Assembly (NCBI GenBank): GCA_002368155.1
Contig: AP018180.1
Span: 4,595,014 to 4,659,013, forward strand
DNA: 64,000 nucleotides
Origin: Nostoc carneum NIES-2107
GTDB taxonomy: Bacteria > Cyanobacteriota > Cyanobacteriia > Cyanobacteriales > Nostocaceae
Direction: 5' to 3'
In this document: piece by piece, positions 7,826 to 15,155 of the stretch
How the letters are laid out: every line of letters begins with the position of its first letter
How positions within the stretch are numbered: position 1 is the stretch's first letter
Position numbers and translations under genes: made by a program
Notes under the pieces: model-generated
Told to the model about the DNA's origin: nothing
The model's database searches: none
What the model saw: the letters and a program-made list of their open reading frames with translations, nothing else

Positions 7826-9157
7826 TTATGCCGGATACAATCGATTAAATGTATCTTGAAATTCTTTAATTCCTTTAATGAGAGGATGAATATCATACCA
7901 AACTTGACTTTCTCCATCTCCATTCAAATAACGATATTCTAAAATACAGCGATTAAATAATAAACCTCGATGCAATGGATCGTTTTCTATTTCCTTAGAA
8001 TGATATACATTTGCCAGTGCTTCCCATTCATTCGCGAAAACAGTATTTCGATAAGTATTTCGTAACTCGCTAAATGAGCGCTGTAAGGCTCTGGTAGGAA
8101 TGGGTAGGCTGTTAGTGTATTTAATCGCCTCCTTCATTAATAATAATAGATTTCGCACATGACCTCCACTCATCAGGCACAGTGTTTCTAAAGCTTCTCG
8201 CTGCTCAAACATATCGACAATAGATAAACTTGGCTCGATTAAACTCAGACGTTTTTGCAGAATTTCTGTAACTTTATTAATTCCCCGTTGATATGGTTTA
8301 TTCTCAGGTGTTTGCACCATAATCATGGGCAATACTTGAGTATTACCATAAATATTTGCTAGGTCTGCGGCGCGATTAGAATACAGCAAAGAAATGGGTA
8401 TTGTGTACAGCAAATGACAGTCTAAAGCTTGCAGTTGTTCGCTACGGTCAATAAAAATTTGGTCGTGATTGCTGCGTCCATCTTCTTGAGGTATGGGTAC
8501 AATCCGATCTAAATTATCAGCAATTAATACAAGTTGAGAATATCCAGCAGGTAAATGCTTTTTGGCATCTTGAATAAACTCATTTAAAGCTGCAATCAAA
8601 GTAATTGTGTGTGGATTGACTCGCTCACGAATTTTTTGGCGTAGGCTAGGTTCTGCTCGCAAATTTGCTGTTATTTTAGCAAATTGGGAGATTTGCACTT
8701 CTGTTTCTAAACTTTCTAAAGAGACTTCAGTTAATGCTAAATCTCTTAAATCTTGCCAACGTTCTTTTAACCAGTTCAACAAAATGTCTCGAGCAGCGTT
8801 ATTCTTTAATGCTTCTAGTAAATGGCGGGTACAAGCTAACAAAATATCAGTATATTGGGCATCTTCTGGATCAATATCTTGTTCATCGGCGGGAAAATAA
8901 ACTACAAAGCAACCTTGCTCATCTAAATATTTTTGTAACCGCAGCAACTCTGTAGATTTCCCCGCACCGCGATGACCTGCATACAGTTGCGAGGTCATTC
9001 TATCTGAATATAAAATCTCTCTGCCGACTTCTACTAATATGTCCCCATCTCCCCGCACTTCTGTACAATCAACATAAGCCGGGTCTCCTGCGGGTAAGGG
9101 GCGAAATGGGTCAAAAGCATTGTATATCCGCTTTAATAATGCAAAATCCTGCGTCAT
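7826..9157 (-). CDS. P-loop ATPase (AAA/STAND-like), partner of the TPR protein
   Basis: 443 aa. The Walker A motif is GHRGAGKST (61-69) and the Walker B-like strand is LVLIADNLDRI (209-219), with the residues spaced as in AAA/STAND or KAP-like ATPases. The start MTQDFALLKRIYNAFDPFRPL is typical of a cyanobacterial family annotated only as ATP-binding protein. The C-terminal half (GGHVRNLLLLMKEAI and after) looks like a helical lid or winged-helix region. No membrane segment or signal peptide is visible, so it should be cytoplasmic. It is the first gene of the minus-strand unit; 136 bp separate it from the TPR gene, and the hairpin repeat lies in that gap. No effector domain (nuclease, protease, TIR) is visible in either protein. 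Confidence 0.75.
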   Translation of the reverse strand: MTQDFALLKRIYNAFDPFRPLPAGDPAYVDCTEVRGDGDILVEVGREILYSDRMTSQLYAGHRGAGKSTELLRLQKYLDEQGCFVVYFPADEQDIDPEDAQYTDILLACTRHLLEALKNNAARDILLNWLKERWQDLRDLALTEVSLESLETEVQISQFAKITANLRAEPSLRQKIRERVNPHTITLIAALNEFIQDAKKHLPAGYSQLVLIADNLDRIVPIPQEDGRSNHDQIFIDRSEQLQALDCHLLYTIPISLLYSNRAADLANIYGNTQVLPMIMVQTPENKPYQRGINKVTEILQKRLSLIEPSLSIVDMFEQREALETLCLMSGGHVRNLLLLMKEAIKYTNSLPIPTRALQRSFSELRNTYRNTVFANEWEALANVYHSKEIENDPLHRGLLFNRCILEYRYLNGDGESQVWYDIHPLIKGIKEFQDTFNRLYPA

Positions 9158-9311
9158 AAATCTGAGTTGCTGATTTTAGCGCCATATTATCGCAAACTTT
9201 CAGATCTAGGTAGACAATGGAATTGTTGGGTGTGTAATTGTTTTAACTTCAAGTAACATGATAATTTTCGGTGCGTTACGCCGTAGGCTAACGCACCTTA
9301 CCTTGAAAATA

Positions 9312-9601
9312 GACCTCTTGCATGAATCTTTGCCCTCACCCTAAATCCCTCTCCCAAGCATGGGAGAGGGACTTTGATAAGTAACCACGCAAAATTAATT
9401 ACAGTCATTGCGAGCGCAGCGTTCGCGTAGCGTCTCGAAGAGAAGCAATCTCAACCCTTGCGATTGCTTCATTCCGCTCCGCTCCATTCGCAATGACATT
9501 GTGTAATTAATTTTGTTTAACTACTTATCGGCTCCCCTTCTCCCAATTTCGGGAGAAGGCGCTGGGGGATGAGGGTAAGTTTTGTATTTGTGCAAGAAGT
9601 C
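9312..9601. mobile_element. Interrupted palindromic element (outer MITE)
   Basis: The ends are GACCTCTTGCA (9312) and TGCAAGAAGTC (to 9601). Inside are CCCTCACCCTAAATCCCTCT on the left and GGGGGATGAGGG on the right. An uninterrupted relative lies at about 45475-45630. Here a second element (9376-9529) splits it between the two halves. Confidence 0.7.
9376..9529. mobile_element. MITE with GATAAGTA...TACTTATC ends, nested
   Basis: A 154-bp element with 28-base terminal inverted repeats that match at 23 positions (GATAAGTA...CAAAATTAATTACA). The interior carries GCGTAGCGTCTCGAAGAGAAGC, a string that also appears at about 59990 in another repeat. There is no coding capacity. It splits the outer palindromic element, so it inserted later. 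Confidence 0.75.
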
Positions 9602-9857
9602 TAATGAAGCTCAAAGCCTCGCTGACGAGCAAAATAACCTCGTTAACGAGCAAAAAAGCCTCGCTGACGAGCAAAATAACCTCGTTGACCAGCAAAATAA
9701 CCTCGCTGACGAGCAAAATAGCCTCATTAACGAGCAAAATAACCTCGCTGACGAGCAAAATAACCTCGCTGACGAGCAAAAAAGCCTCGCTGACGAGCAA
9801 AATAACCTCGTTGACGAGCAAAATAACCTCGTTGACGAACAAAAAAGCCTCGTTCGC
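9596..9857. repeat. 21-bp minisatellite with phased mini-palindromes
   Basis: Eleven consecutive full units of exactly 21 bp run from 9617 to 9847, with degenerate half-units on both sides. Each unit has the core CTCG-NNNN-CGAG followed by CAAAATAAC or CAAAAAAGC. One variant (CTCGTTAACGAG) is a perfect 12-bp palindrome. Because 21 is a multiple of three, frames stay open and give pseudo-heptads (LADEQNN, SLTSKIT). The apparent genes start inside the adjacent MITE and have no ribosome-binding site, so I treat the array as non-coding. Confidence 0.85.
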
Positions 9858-9894
9858 GATTCTATAATATTCGTTGATCAACTCACGGGTGTAG

Positions 9895-9935
9895 TTTTTG
9901 ACTTTTGACTCTTGACCCTTGACCGTTGACAGCCC
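9895..9935. repeat. TCAAAAGTC-family half repeat
   Basis: TTTTTGACTTTTGACTCTTG and ACCCTTGACCGTTGACAGCC form the right half of the dispersed palindrome, followed by the conserved flank ending in GCATATCACGCT. Confidence 0.65.
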
Positions 9936-10002
9936 TAACGAGAAAATATTTGTCTAGACGCATATCACGCTGAACTGAGTATGGTGGGGCACAATAGAAA
10001 GA

Positions 10003-11355
10003 ATGACGAATGATTCCAACTCTTCCGACATCCCAACCCCAGAACCCTTCTCAGAAGATGATTTGCAACCAGATGATTTTGATGGTGGTACAGGTGAGCA
10101 TCACCTGACACCAGAAGGACTGGCGACACAACAGGCTTTGGCTGCAATTTCCGCTTTGCAATCGCCACAAAATACCGCAGCACTAAAACAAGCTCGTTCT
10201 TTTTTCCAGCCAGCTAAGAGCAATCAATTTTCTGTCAAAACCAGAGCCTTAGTACTTACTTTATTAGCGATCGCAATTACTATCCTAGGATTAATCCTGA
10301 ATAACTGGTTTATTGGTGCTTTCGGAACGCTGATCACCTTAATATTATCCCTAGCTATGCTCTGGCCTTGGGTGCAAAATCTCCTCATCAAGTGGTTTAC
10401 ACCCCAAGATAGAACGCTGTTCATTGCGTTTATCGGACTAATTGTAGCGCTCATTGGCTTTGTGAGATTTTCGGGTTTAGGCGATCGCTTATTAGCTACG
10501 GGACGCAAAATTAATTGGGAAGCGTCGGGGACTTTGGCGGAATGGTTCGGCGCTTTAGGACAAATTCTCATCGCCATCATTGCTGTTTACGTAGCTTGGC
10601 GACAATACGTCATTTCCAAAGACTTGACGATTCAGCAAAACCTGCTGACAGTGCAGCAAAATATCATTACTCAGCAGCAAACCATCGACTCATATTTTCA
10701 AGGCATTTCCGATTTAGTCTTAGATGAAGAAGGACTATTAGAAGATTGGCCGCAAGAAAGGTCAATTGCAGAAGGACGCACAGCCGCGATTTTTAGTAGT
10801 GTTGATGGTAGCGGAAAAGCCAAAATTCTCCGCTTTCTTTCTCGTTCCAAATTACTCACACCCCTAAAACGCGATCGGCGTTTAGGGAGAGCTATTCTTA
10901 ACGGTATTGGTGGATATGCTGAAGACCGTCTCGAAGGTGTGCGCGTCATCGATTTAGGTGTCATGCTAGCTGGCGCAGACTTAGCTGGTACAGATTTACG
11001 CTGGACTGACCTCAGCGAAGCTAATCTTGTCCGCGCCGACCTCAGCGGTTGTGATTTAGTCAAAGCCAACCTTTCCCGCACTATTTTATATGATGCCAAA
11101 CTCCGCAACGCCGATTTAAATGGAGTACGTCTGTTTTACGGTTCAGTAGAAAAAGCATCACCCCGCAGCCGCACCGAACCGCCAAATTATCACACTGGGG
11201 AACATACTGGCGCGGTGGTAGAAAATGCCGATTTCACAGATGTGCAGCGAATGACTGAATCAGCACGTTATTATTGCTGCGCTTGGTGTGGCGAACAATC
11301 TAGAAGTACAATTCCTGGTGGTTGTGAAGGTATTCCTAATAAGTTGGGGCGGTAA
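10003..11355 (+). CDS. Membrane protein with pentapeptide repeats
   Basis: 450 aa. Residues 1-75 are acidic and polar. Hydrophobic segments follow at about 78-102, 105-125, 143-165 and 185-200. A Gln-rich helical stretch (TIQQNLLTVQQNIITQQQ) comes next. About 320-380 is a pentapeptide-repeat solenoid of the A(D/N)LXX type (GADLAGTDLRWTDLSEANLVRADLSG broken into five-residue turns). The C-terminus carries a Cys cluster (YYCCAWCGEQ...GGC) that could bind metal. Pentapeptide solenoids are usually interaction platforms; the partner is unknown. The ATG at 10003 follows GAAAG. Function not established. Confidence 0.75.
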   Translation: MTNDSNSSDIPTPEPFSEDDLQPDDFDGGTGEHHLTPEGLATQQALAAISALQSPQNTAALKQARSFFQPAKSNQFSVKTRALVLTLLAIAITILGLILNNWFIGAFGTLITLILSLAMLWPWVQNLLIKWFTPQDRTLFIAFIGLIVALIGFVRFSGLGDRLLATGRKINWEASGTLAEWFGALGQILIAIIAVYVAWRQYVISKDLTIQQNLLTVQQNIITQQQTIDSYFQGISDLVLDEEGLLEDWPQERSIAEGRTAAIFSSVDGSGKAKILRFLSRSKLLTPLKRDRRLGRAILNGIGGYAEDRLEGVRVIDLGVMLAGADLAGTDLRWTDLSEANLVRADLSGCDLVKANLSRTILYDAKLRNADLNGVRLFYGSVEKASPRSRTEPPNYHTGEHTGAVVENADFTDVQRMTESARYYCCAWCGEQSRSTIPGGCEGIPNKLGR

Positions 11356-11398
11356 TAGGTAATTGGTAATTGGTAATTGGTAATGGGTAATTGGTAAA
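11354..11398. repeat. GGTAATT tandem repeat, left of the IVP gene
   Basis: Head-to-tail TAATTGG-type units run immediately after the pentapeptide gene stop. The inverted complement of the same units lies at 11935-11978, so the small gene between is bracketed by inverted arrays. Confidence 0.85.
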
Positions 11399-11561
11399 GA
11401 GGATTTGTGATGGATCTTCTGCGAACCGTTGCTATTTGACCGTTTTCCCTTCTCCTACTGCAAAAGATATTAATTTTAGGGGAATACTGAAGCAAGATTC
11501 GGTATTTTTTAGGGAACACTATAAAGTAGTGGAATTGGTCATTGGTAATTGGAGAAATAAT

Positions 11562-11930
11562 ATGGGGCGGCCTGATTTTGAAGATTTACAGGTTTATAAA
11601 TTATCGGAAAAGTTAGGTAATGAAATTTGGAAAATAGTTTTAAGATGGGATAATTTTCCGAAAGATACAATTGGCAAACAGATTATACGTGCAGCAGATA
11701 GTATTGGAGCCAATATTGCAGAGGGAAGAGGACGTTATAACTTTCAAGATAATAAAAGATTTGTGAAAATTGCTAGAGGTTCCATGAATGAAACAATTCA
11801 TTGGATGCGACTAGCTTATAGGCGAAATCTCTTAACAAATGAACAAGTAAATATTCTCAAACCAATCATCGAAGAATTATCCCCTAAGCTCAATGCTTAC
11901 TTAAATTCAATTGGCAATGGTAATGACTAA
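11562..11930 (+). CDS. Four-helix bundle protein (23S rRNA IVP / Avd-like)
   Basis: 122 aa. The start at 11562 (MGRPDFEDLQVYKLSEKL) is preceded by GGAG at seven bases; the open frame extends further upstream, but that part does not resemble the family. The pattern DFEDLQVYKLSEKL...IRAADSIGANIAEGRGR...FVKIARGSMNETIHWMRLA is characteristic of the S23/IVP four-helix bundle family. Members occur inside 23S rRNA intervening sequences, as free chromosomal genes, and as Avd accessory proteins of diversity-generating retroelements. No rRNA or reverse transcriptase is present in this window, so it is a free-standing copy of unknown role. A nucleic-acid-binding function is plausible from the family. 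Confidence 0.88.
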   Translation: MGRPDFEDLQVYKLSEKLGNEIWKIVLRWDNFPKDTIGKQIIRAADSIGANIAEGRGRYNFQDNKRFVKIARGSMNETIHWMRLAYRRNLLTNEQVNILKPIIEELSPKLNAYLNSIGNGND

Positions 11931-11934
11931 ACAG

Positions 11935-11978
11935 CCAATTACCAATTACCAATTACCAATTACCAATTACCAATTACC
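11935..11978. repeat. CCAATTA tandem repeat, right of the IVP gene
   Basis: About six copies of a CCAATTA-type unit (AATTACC) in the inverse orientation to the array at 11354-11398. It reaches into the stop region of the map gene. Confidence 0.85.
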
Positions 11979-12741
11979 CTTCAGCCAAAGTCAGGATTTC
12001 CACACCATCTTCAGTAACAGCAATAGTATGTTCAAACTGCGCTGAAAGTTTGCGATCGCGCGTCACCGCAGTCCACTTATCGCTGAGAACTTCAACTTCC
12101 CAAGTTCCTTCATTAATCATTGGCTCGATAGTAAATACCATCCCTGGTCTCAGCTTTTTACCTTTGCCGCGTGTACCATAGTGGGGAATATCTGGCGCAG
12201 TGTGAAATACGTTACTAATGCCATGTCCGACAAAATCACGCACTACAGAAAAGCCTTGTGCTTCCGCATACTCTTGAATGGCTGCACCAATATCGCCAAT
12301 ACGCGCACCTGGTTTGACTTCCGCAATTCCTCGCCGCAGACATTCCTCTGTCACTTCTACCAATTTTTTCGTCTTTGGTGCAGGATTACCTACTAAGAAT
12401 GTCTTCGATGTATCGCCGTGGTAACCATCAACAATTGGCGTAACATCAATGTTAATAATGTCACCATCCCGCAGAATTTGTTTAACATTAGGAATGCCGT
12501 GACAAATCACCTCATTCACACTAGTACAAATAGATTTCGGAAAGCCTTTGTAACCCAAAGGCGCACTTTTAGCTCCATGTGCTTGTGTCCACCGTTCGGC
12601 TTCATCATTAAGTTCTTGAGTACTCACCCCAGGCTTCACCATTGGTTCGAGATGCTGTAAAAGCTGGGCTGCTAAACGTCCCGCCTTCCGCATCTTTTCG
12701 ATTTCACGTTGAGATAAAATAACGATTGTTTCGGTTCTCAT
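11974..12741 (-). CDS. map: Methionine aminopeptidase, type I
   Basis: 255 aa, the normal length for type I MetAP. It removes the initiator Met from nascent proteins. The metal ligands are visible in order: Asp in INIDVTPIVDGYHGDTS (two Asp), His in VGHGISN, Glu in FTIEPMINEG and Glu in QFEHTIAV. The conserved HGIPN and HTAPDIPHYG segments are also present. The start MRTETIVILSQREIEKMRKAG fits the family. The bvdR-like gene ends 17 bp upstream on the same strand, so the two may be cotranscribed. Confidence 0.95.
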   Translation of the reverse strand: MRTETIVILSQREIEKMRKAGRLAAQLLQHLEPMVKPGVSTQELNDEAERWTQAHGAKSAPLGYKGFPKSICTSVNEVICHGIPNVKQILRDGDIINIDVTPIVDGYHGDTSKTFLVGNPAPKTKKLVEVTEECLRRGIAEVKPGARIGDIGAAIQEYAEAQGFSVVRDFVGHGISNVFHTAPDIPHYGTRGKGKKLRPGMVFTIEPMINEGTWEVEVLSDKWTAVTRDRKLSAQFEHTIAVTEDGVEILTLAEG

Positions 12742-12758
12742 AGACTTTAGTTAATGTC

Positions 12759-13763
12759 TTAAATATCTTTGATAAATATAGTTAAGCCTGTATCCGCAGC
12801 TCGTCTGGCAGCTTCAGCAACCTTTAAGGTATATAAGCTCTGTTCTGGAGTGACATATAAAGGCGTGCCATCAAGAATATGATCTAACACCATAGTAGTG
12901 TCTTTCGCAAATAAACCCCGACGGGTTCCAACTTCTATGGGTGTTGTTTCCCCTGCTTGCACAAACAATCCTTTTTCGCCTTCAAAAATTAATCCGCCTT
13001 GTTCACCATGAACTTCAAATTTGCGTTCTTGTTGCCACAGGGTTTCACCTTTACCATAAACTACTTGCGCTAATAATCCACTAGTAAAGCACAGTTGTGC
13101 AATGCAAAAACAGGTTTGAAAATAGTCTGTTTCTGTTTGCCAAAAGCGTTGATGGCAATTAACTGAAAAGACTTCACCAAATAAATCTGTGAGGCGATGT
13201 AATCGAGAAAGCGCACCCATTAGTGGAAAACCGAAGAATTCATGGTTATAAGTCCACTTGCGGGGTGCTGGATGCAGTGGGGTAACTGTGCTGTAGCGAA
13301 CATAAAAGATATGCCCCACTTTCTCTATATGTTGCCGTAAAGCTTGATGCAGTCCGCCTAAAATTTCAATATGTTCAACGTGTAATACTTTGTTGTTGGC
13401 TTTGGCTAAAGCGATAATTTCCTGAGCTTCTACGACATCCAACGCTAAGGGGTATTCTACAATCACGTGTTTGCCATGAGTGAGGGCAGCACGAGCGATC
13501 GCCCCATGATCTCGGTTAATGGTGGAGATAATTACTAAATCGATATCGTCTCTTTCTACTAGCTGTTCCCAAGAACTCACAGCTTCAGCCTGGTATTGTT
13601 GCACGAAGGCTTCCGTATTTGCTAATTCATTGCCCGCGATCGCCACTAAATGCGATCGCGCATCATGCAACAAAGCCTCGCTGCGAAACTTTGCCGCATA
13701 CCCCGTACCAACCAGCCCTACCCGCACTTTTGCTGTTTTTGAAGATGCCTCGGAATTATACAT
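12759..13763 (-). CDS. bvdR: Biliverdin reductase-like Gfo/Idh/MocA oxidoreductase
   Basis: 334 aa with an N-terminal Rossmann fold (VGLVGTGYAAKFRSEAL, about residues 16-32). The overall pattern matches, from memory, the cyanobacterial BvdR protein: TGYAA..R.E, DLVIISTINRDHGAIA, GKHVIVEYPLAL, LHVEHIEILGG, RKWTYNHEFFGFPL, GTRRGLF. BvdR reduces biliverdin IXalpha to bilirubin with NAD(P)H and influences phycobilisome chemistry. The general family is certain; the specific substrate is a good but unproven assignment. Upstream of map on the same strand. Confidence 0.78.
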   Translation of the reverse strand: MYNSEASSKTAKVRVGLVGTGYAAKFRSEALLHDARSHLVAIAGNELANTEAFVQQYQAEAVSSWEQLVERDDIDLVIISTINRDHGAIARAALTHGKHVIVEYPLALDVVEAQEIIALAKANNKVLHVEHIEILGGLHQALRQHIEKVGHIFYVRYSTVTPLHPAPRKWTYNHEFFGFPLMGALSRLHRLTDLFGEVFSVNCHQRFWQTETDYFQTCFCIAQLCFTSGLLAQVVYGKGETLWQQERKFEVHGEQGGLIFEGEKGLFVQAGETTPIEVGTRRGLFAKDTTMVLDHILDGTPLYVTPEQSLYTLKVAEAARRAADTGLTIFIKDI

Positions 13764-14075
13764 GACAGTTACTAGTTCTGTTTGTAGTTTTTCTGTATGG
13801 GTAAAGCTAGTACTGAGCAGTGAGTCCTGAGTCCAGAAAAATTACTCAATACTCATATAATTAATCAAGTAGCCCTCAAGAACAGAGGAAACTTCCTTGT
13901 GGGCGGTATTCTAACTCAGCACTCTTCAAAGTTATTCCACCTAGAGCACTAATTACATACAGAAATTCTAGACGGCGCAAATAACGATACCATATCCTGC
14001 TGGTTGGACGTAAAGCATTTTGTATAAGTCCTGAGAAAACCGAGTATCTCCACATCAAACAATTTTAGATTTTGC

Positions 14076-14115
14076 GGAAAGTCTGAGCGGAGAAAACCTC
14101 CGCTCAGAACTTTCC
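14076..14115. repeat. CTGAGCGGA hairpin repeat
   Basis: GGAAAGT-CTGAGCGGA pairs with TCCGCTCAG-A-ACTTTCC around a seven-base loop. A related partial copy (GTTGAGCGGAGTTTTCTCCG) lies near 56480. Confidence 0.7.
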
Positions 14116-14290
14116 AAGAGAGGATTTTGGATTAACGGGCAACAGGGAATGTCTGTGGTGGGAGACTCAAACCCAAAGGTGGGGCGAGGGAAAAGGGAAC
14201 GGGGAGCTTGTACCATCAAGGAACGATTGTCAGCTTTTGCACAACCCAGCATAAGGGACTTTCAAATAAAAAAATATCCCAGTAATTATT

Positions 14291-14346
14291 GTGGGGTGGA
14301 CATCTTGTCCGCCCAGTTAATGTGGCGGGCAAGATGCCCGCCCCAC
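14291..14346. repeat. GTGGGGYGGRCATCTTG palindromic repeat
   Basis: Two arms of about 22 bases, GTGGGGTGGACATCTTGTCC and the complement of GGGCAAGATGCCCGCCCCAC, differ only at positions that would form G-U wobble pairs in RNA on one strand. It is a typical dispersed hairpin repeat. Confidence 0.75.
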
Positions 14347-14661
14347 AAGATGGAATAATTTATTCCTTGGAAATACCTAACAATCTGTCTTTTCCATGCC
14401 CTATGCCCCATGCCCAATGCCCCGCTATCGAATCATTGATCTTTGTTGAGAGTAACGATAACTTTTTCTAATAACAGCCTTAATAAGGGATTAAATATAT
14501 AAGCAAAACTTATTAGGATTAAATAACTAAATTTCATTACTAATCGCGGACAATTTCCAGTTACATCCTTTTCTTTTTCTCGTAGTATCAGAATTGAAGC
14601 AAATTTTAAATGCGGCTAATCCCATAAGAGCAGCCGTGGGCTTTGCCTACCTTTGCTTTAG

Positions 14662-15003
<342 letters not shown>

Positions 15004-15052
15004 GAATTAGCCGCCTGAATCACAAATCTGTTAAAAGGTTGATTTAATTCCC

Positions 15053-15098
15053 GCATTCATCTAGTGCTGCAATCAAACGCGCAGCTTCTAGATGAATA
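15053..15098 (+). terminator. Stem-loop downstream of ferredoxin
   Basis: GCATTCATCTAG-TGCTGC pairs with GCAGCT-TCTAGATGAAT across about ten bases. No long T run follows. It is probably the 3' end of the petF message. Confidence 0.5.
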
Positions 15099-15118
15099 CT
15101 CAGGCGGTAAAAGTTGCA

Positions 15119-15140
15119 TAGACGCGATTAATCGCGTCTA
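15119..15140. repeat. Perfect 22-bp palindrome TAGACGCGATT/AATCGCGTCTA
   Basis: A perfect inverted repeat without loop, between the convergent petF and SpoIID-like genes. A related palindrome with AGAGACGCGACT arms is at 52687-52710. It may act as a shared terminator or as a dispersed repeat. Confidence 0.75.
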
Positions 15141-15155
15141 TACTCAACAACAGTT

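Larger units (their letters stand above)
9158..10002. other. 845-bp repeat-filled spacer
   Basis: Between the divergent ATPase and pentapeptide genes. In order it holds: a short hairpin with GGTGCGTTA...TAACGCACC arms (9270-9297), a palindromic element (9312-9601) interrupted by a second MITE (9376-9529), a 21-bp minisatellite (9596-9857) and a TCAAAAGTC-type repeat (9895-9935). The long open frames across the minisatellite are artefacts of its period. Confidence 0.75.

Noticed and set aside
9525-9908. Open frames of 87-118 codons on both strands across the 21-bp minisatellite
   Set aside because: They follow from a repeat period divisible by three, begin inside a MITE and lack ribosome-binding sites; I regard them as non-coding.
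13876-14058. 60-codon minus-strand frame (ALRPTSRIWYRYLRRLEFLY...)
   Set aside because: Composition is protein-like, but it has no ribosome-binding site, no recognised family and sits among repeats. It could be a gene remnant; not enough support.
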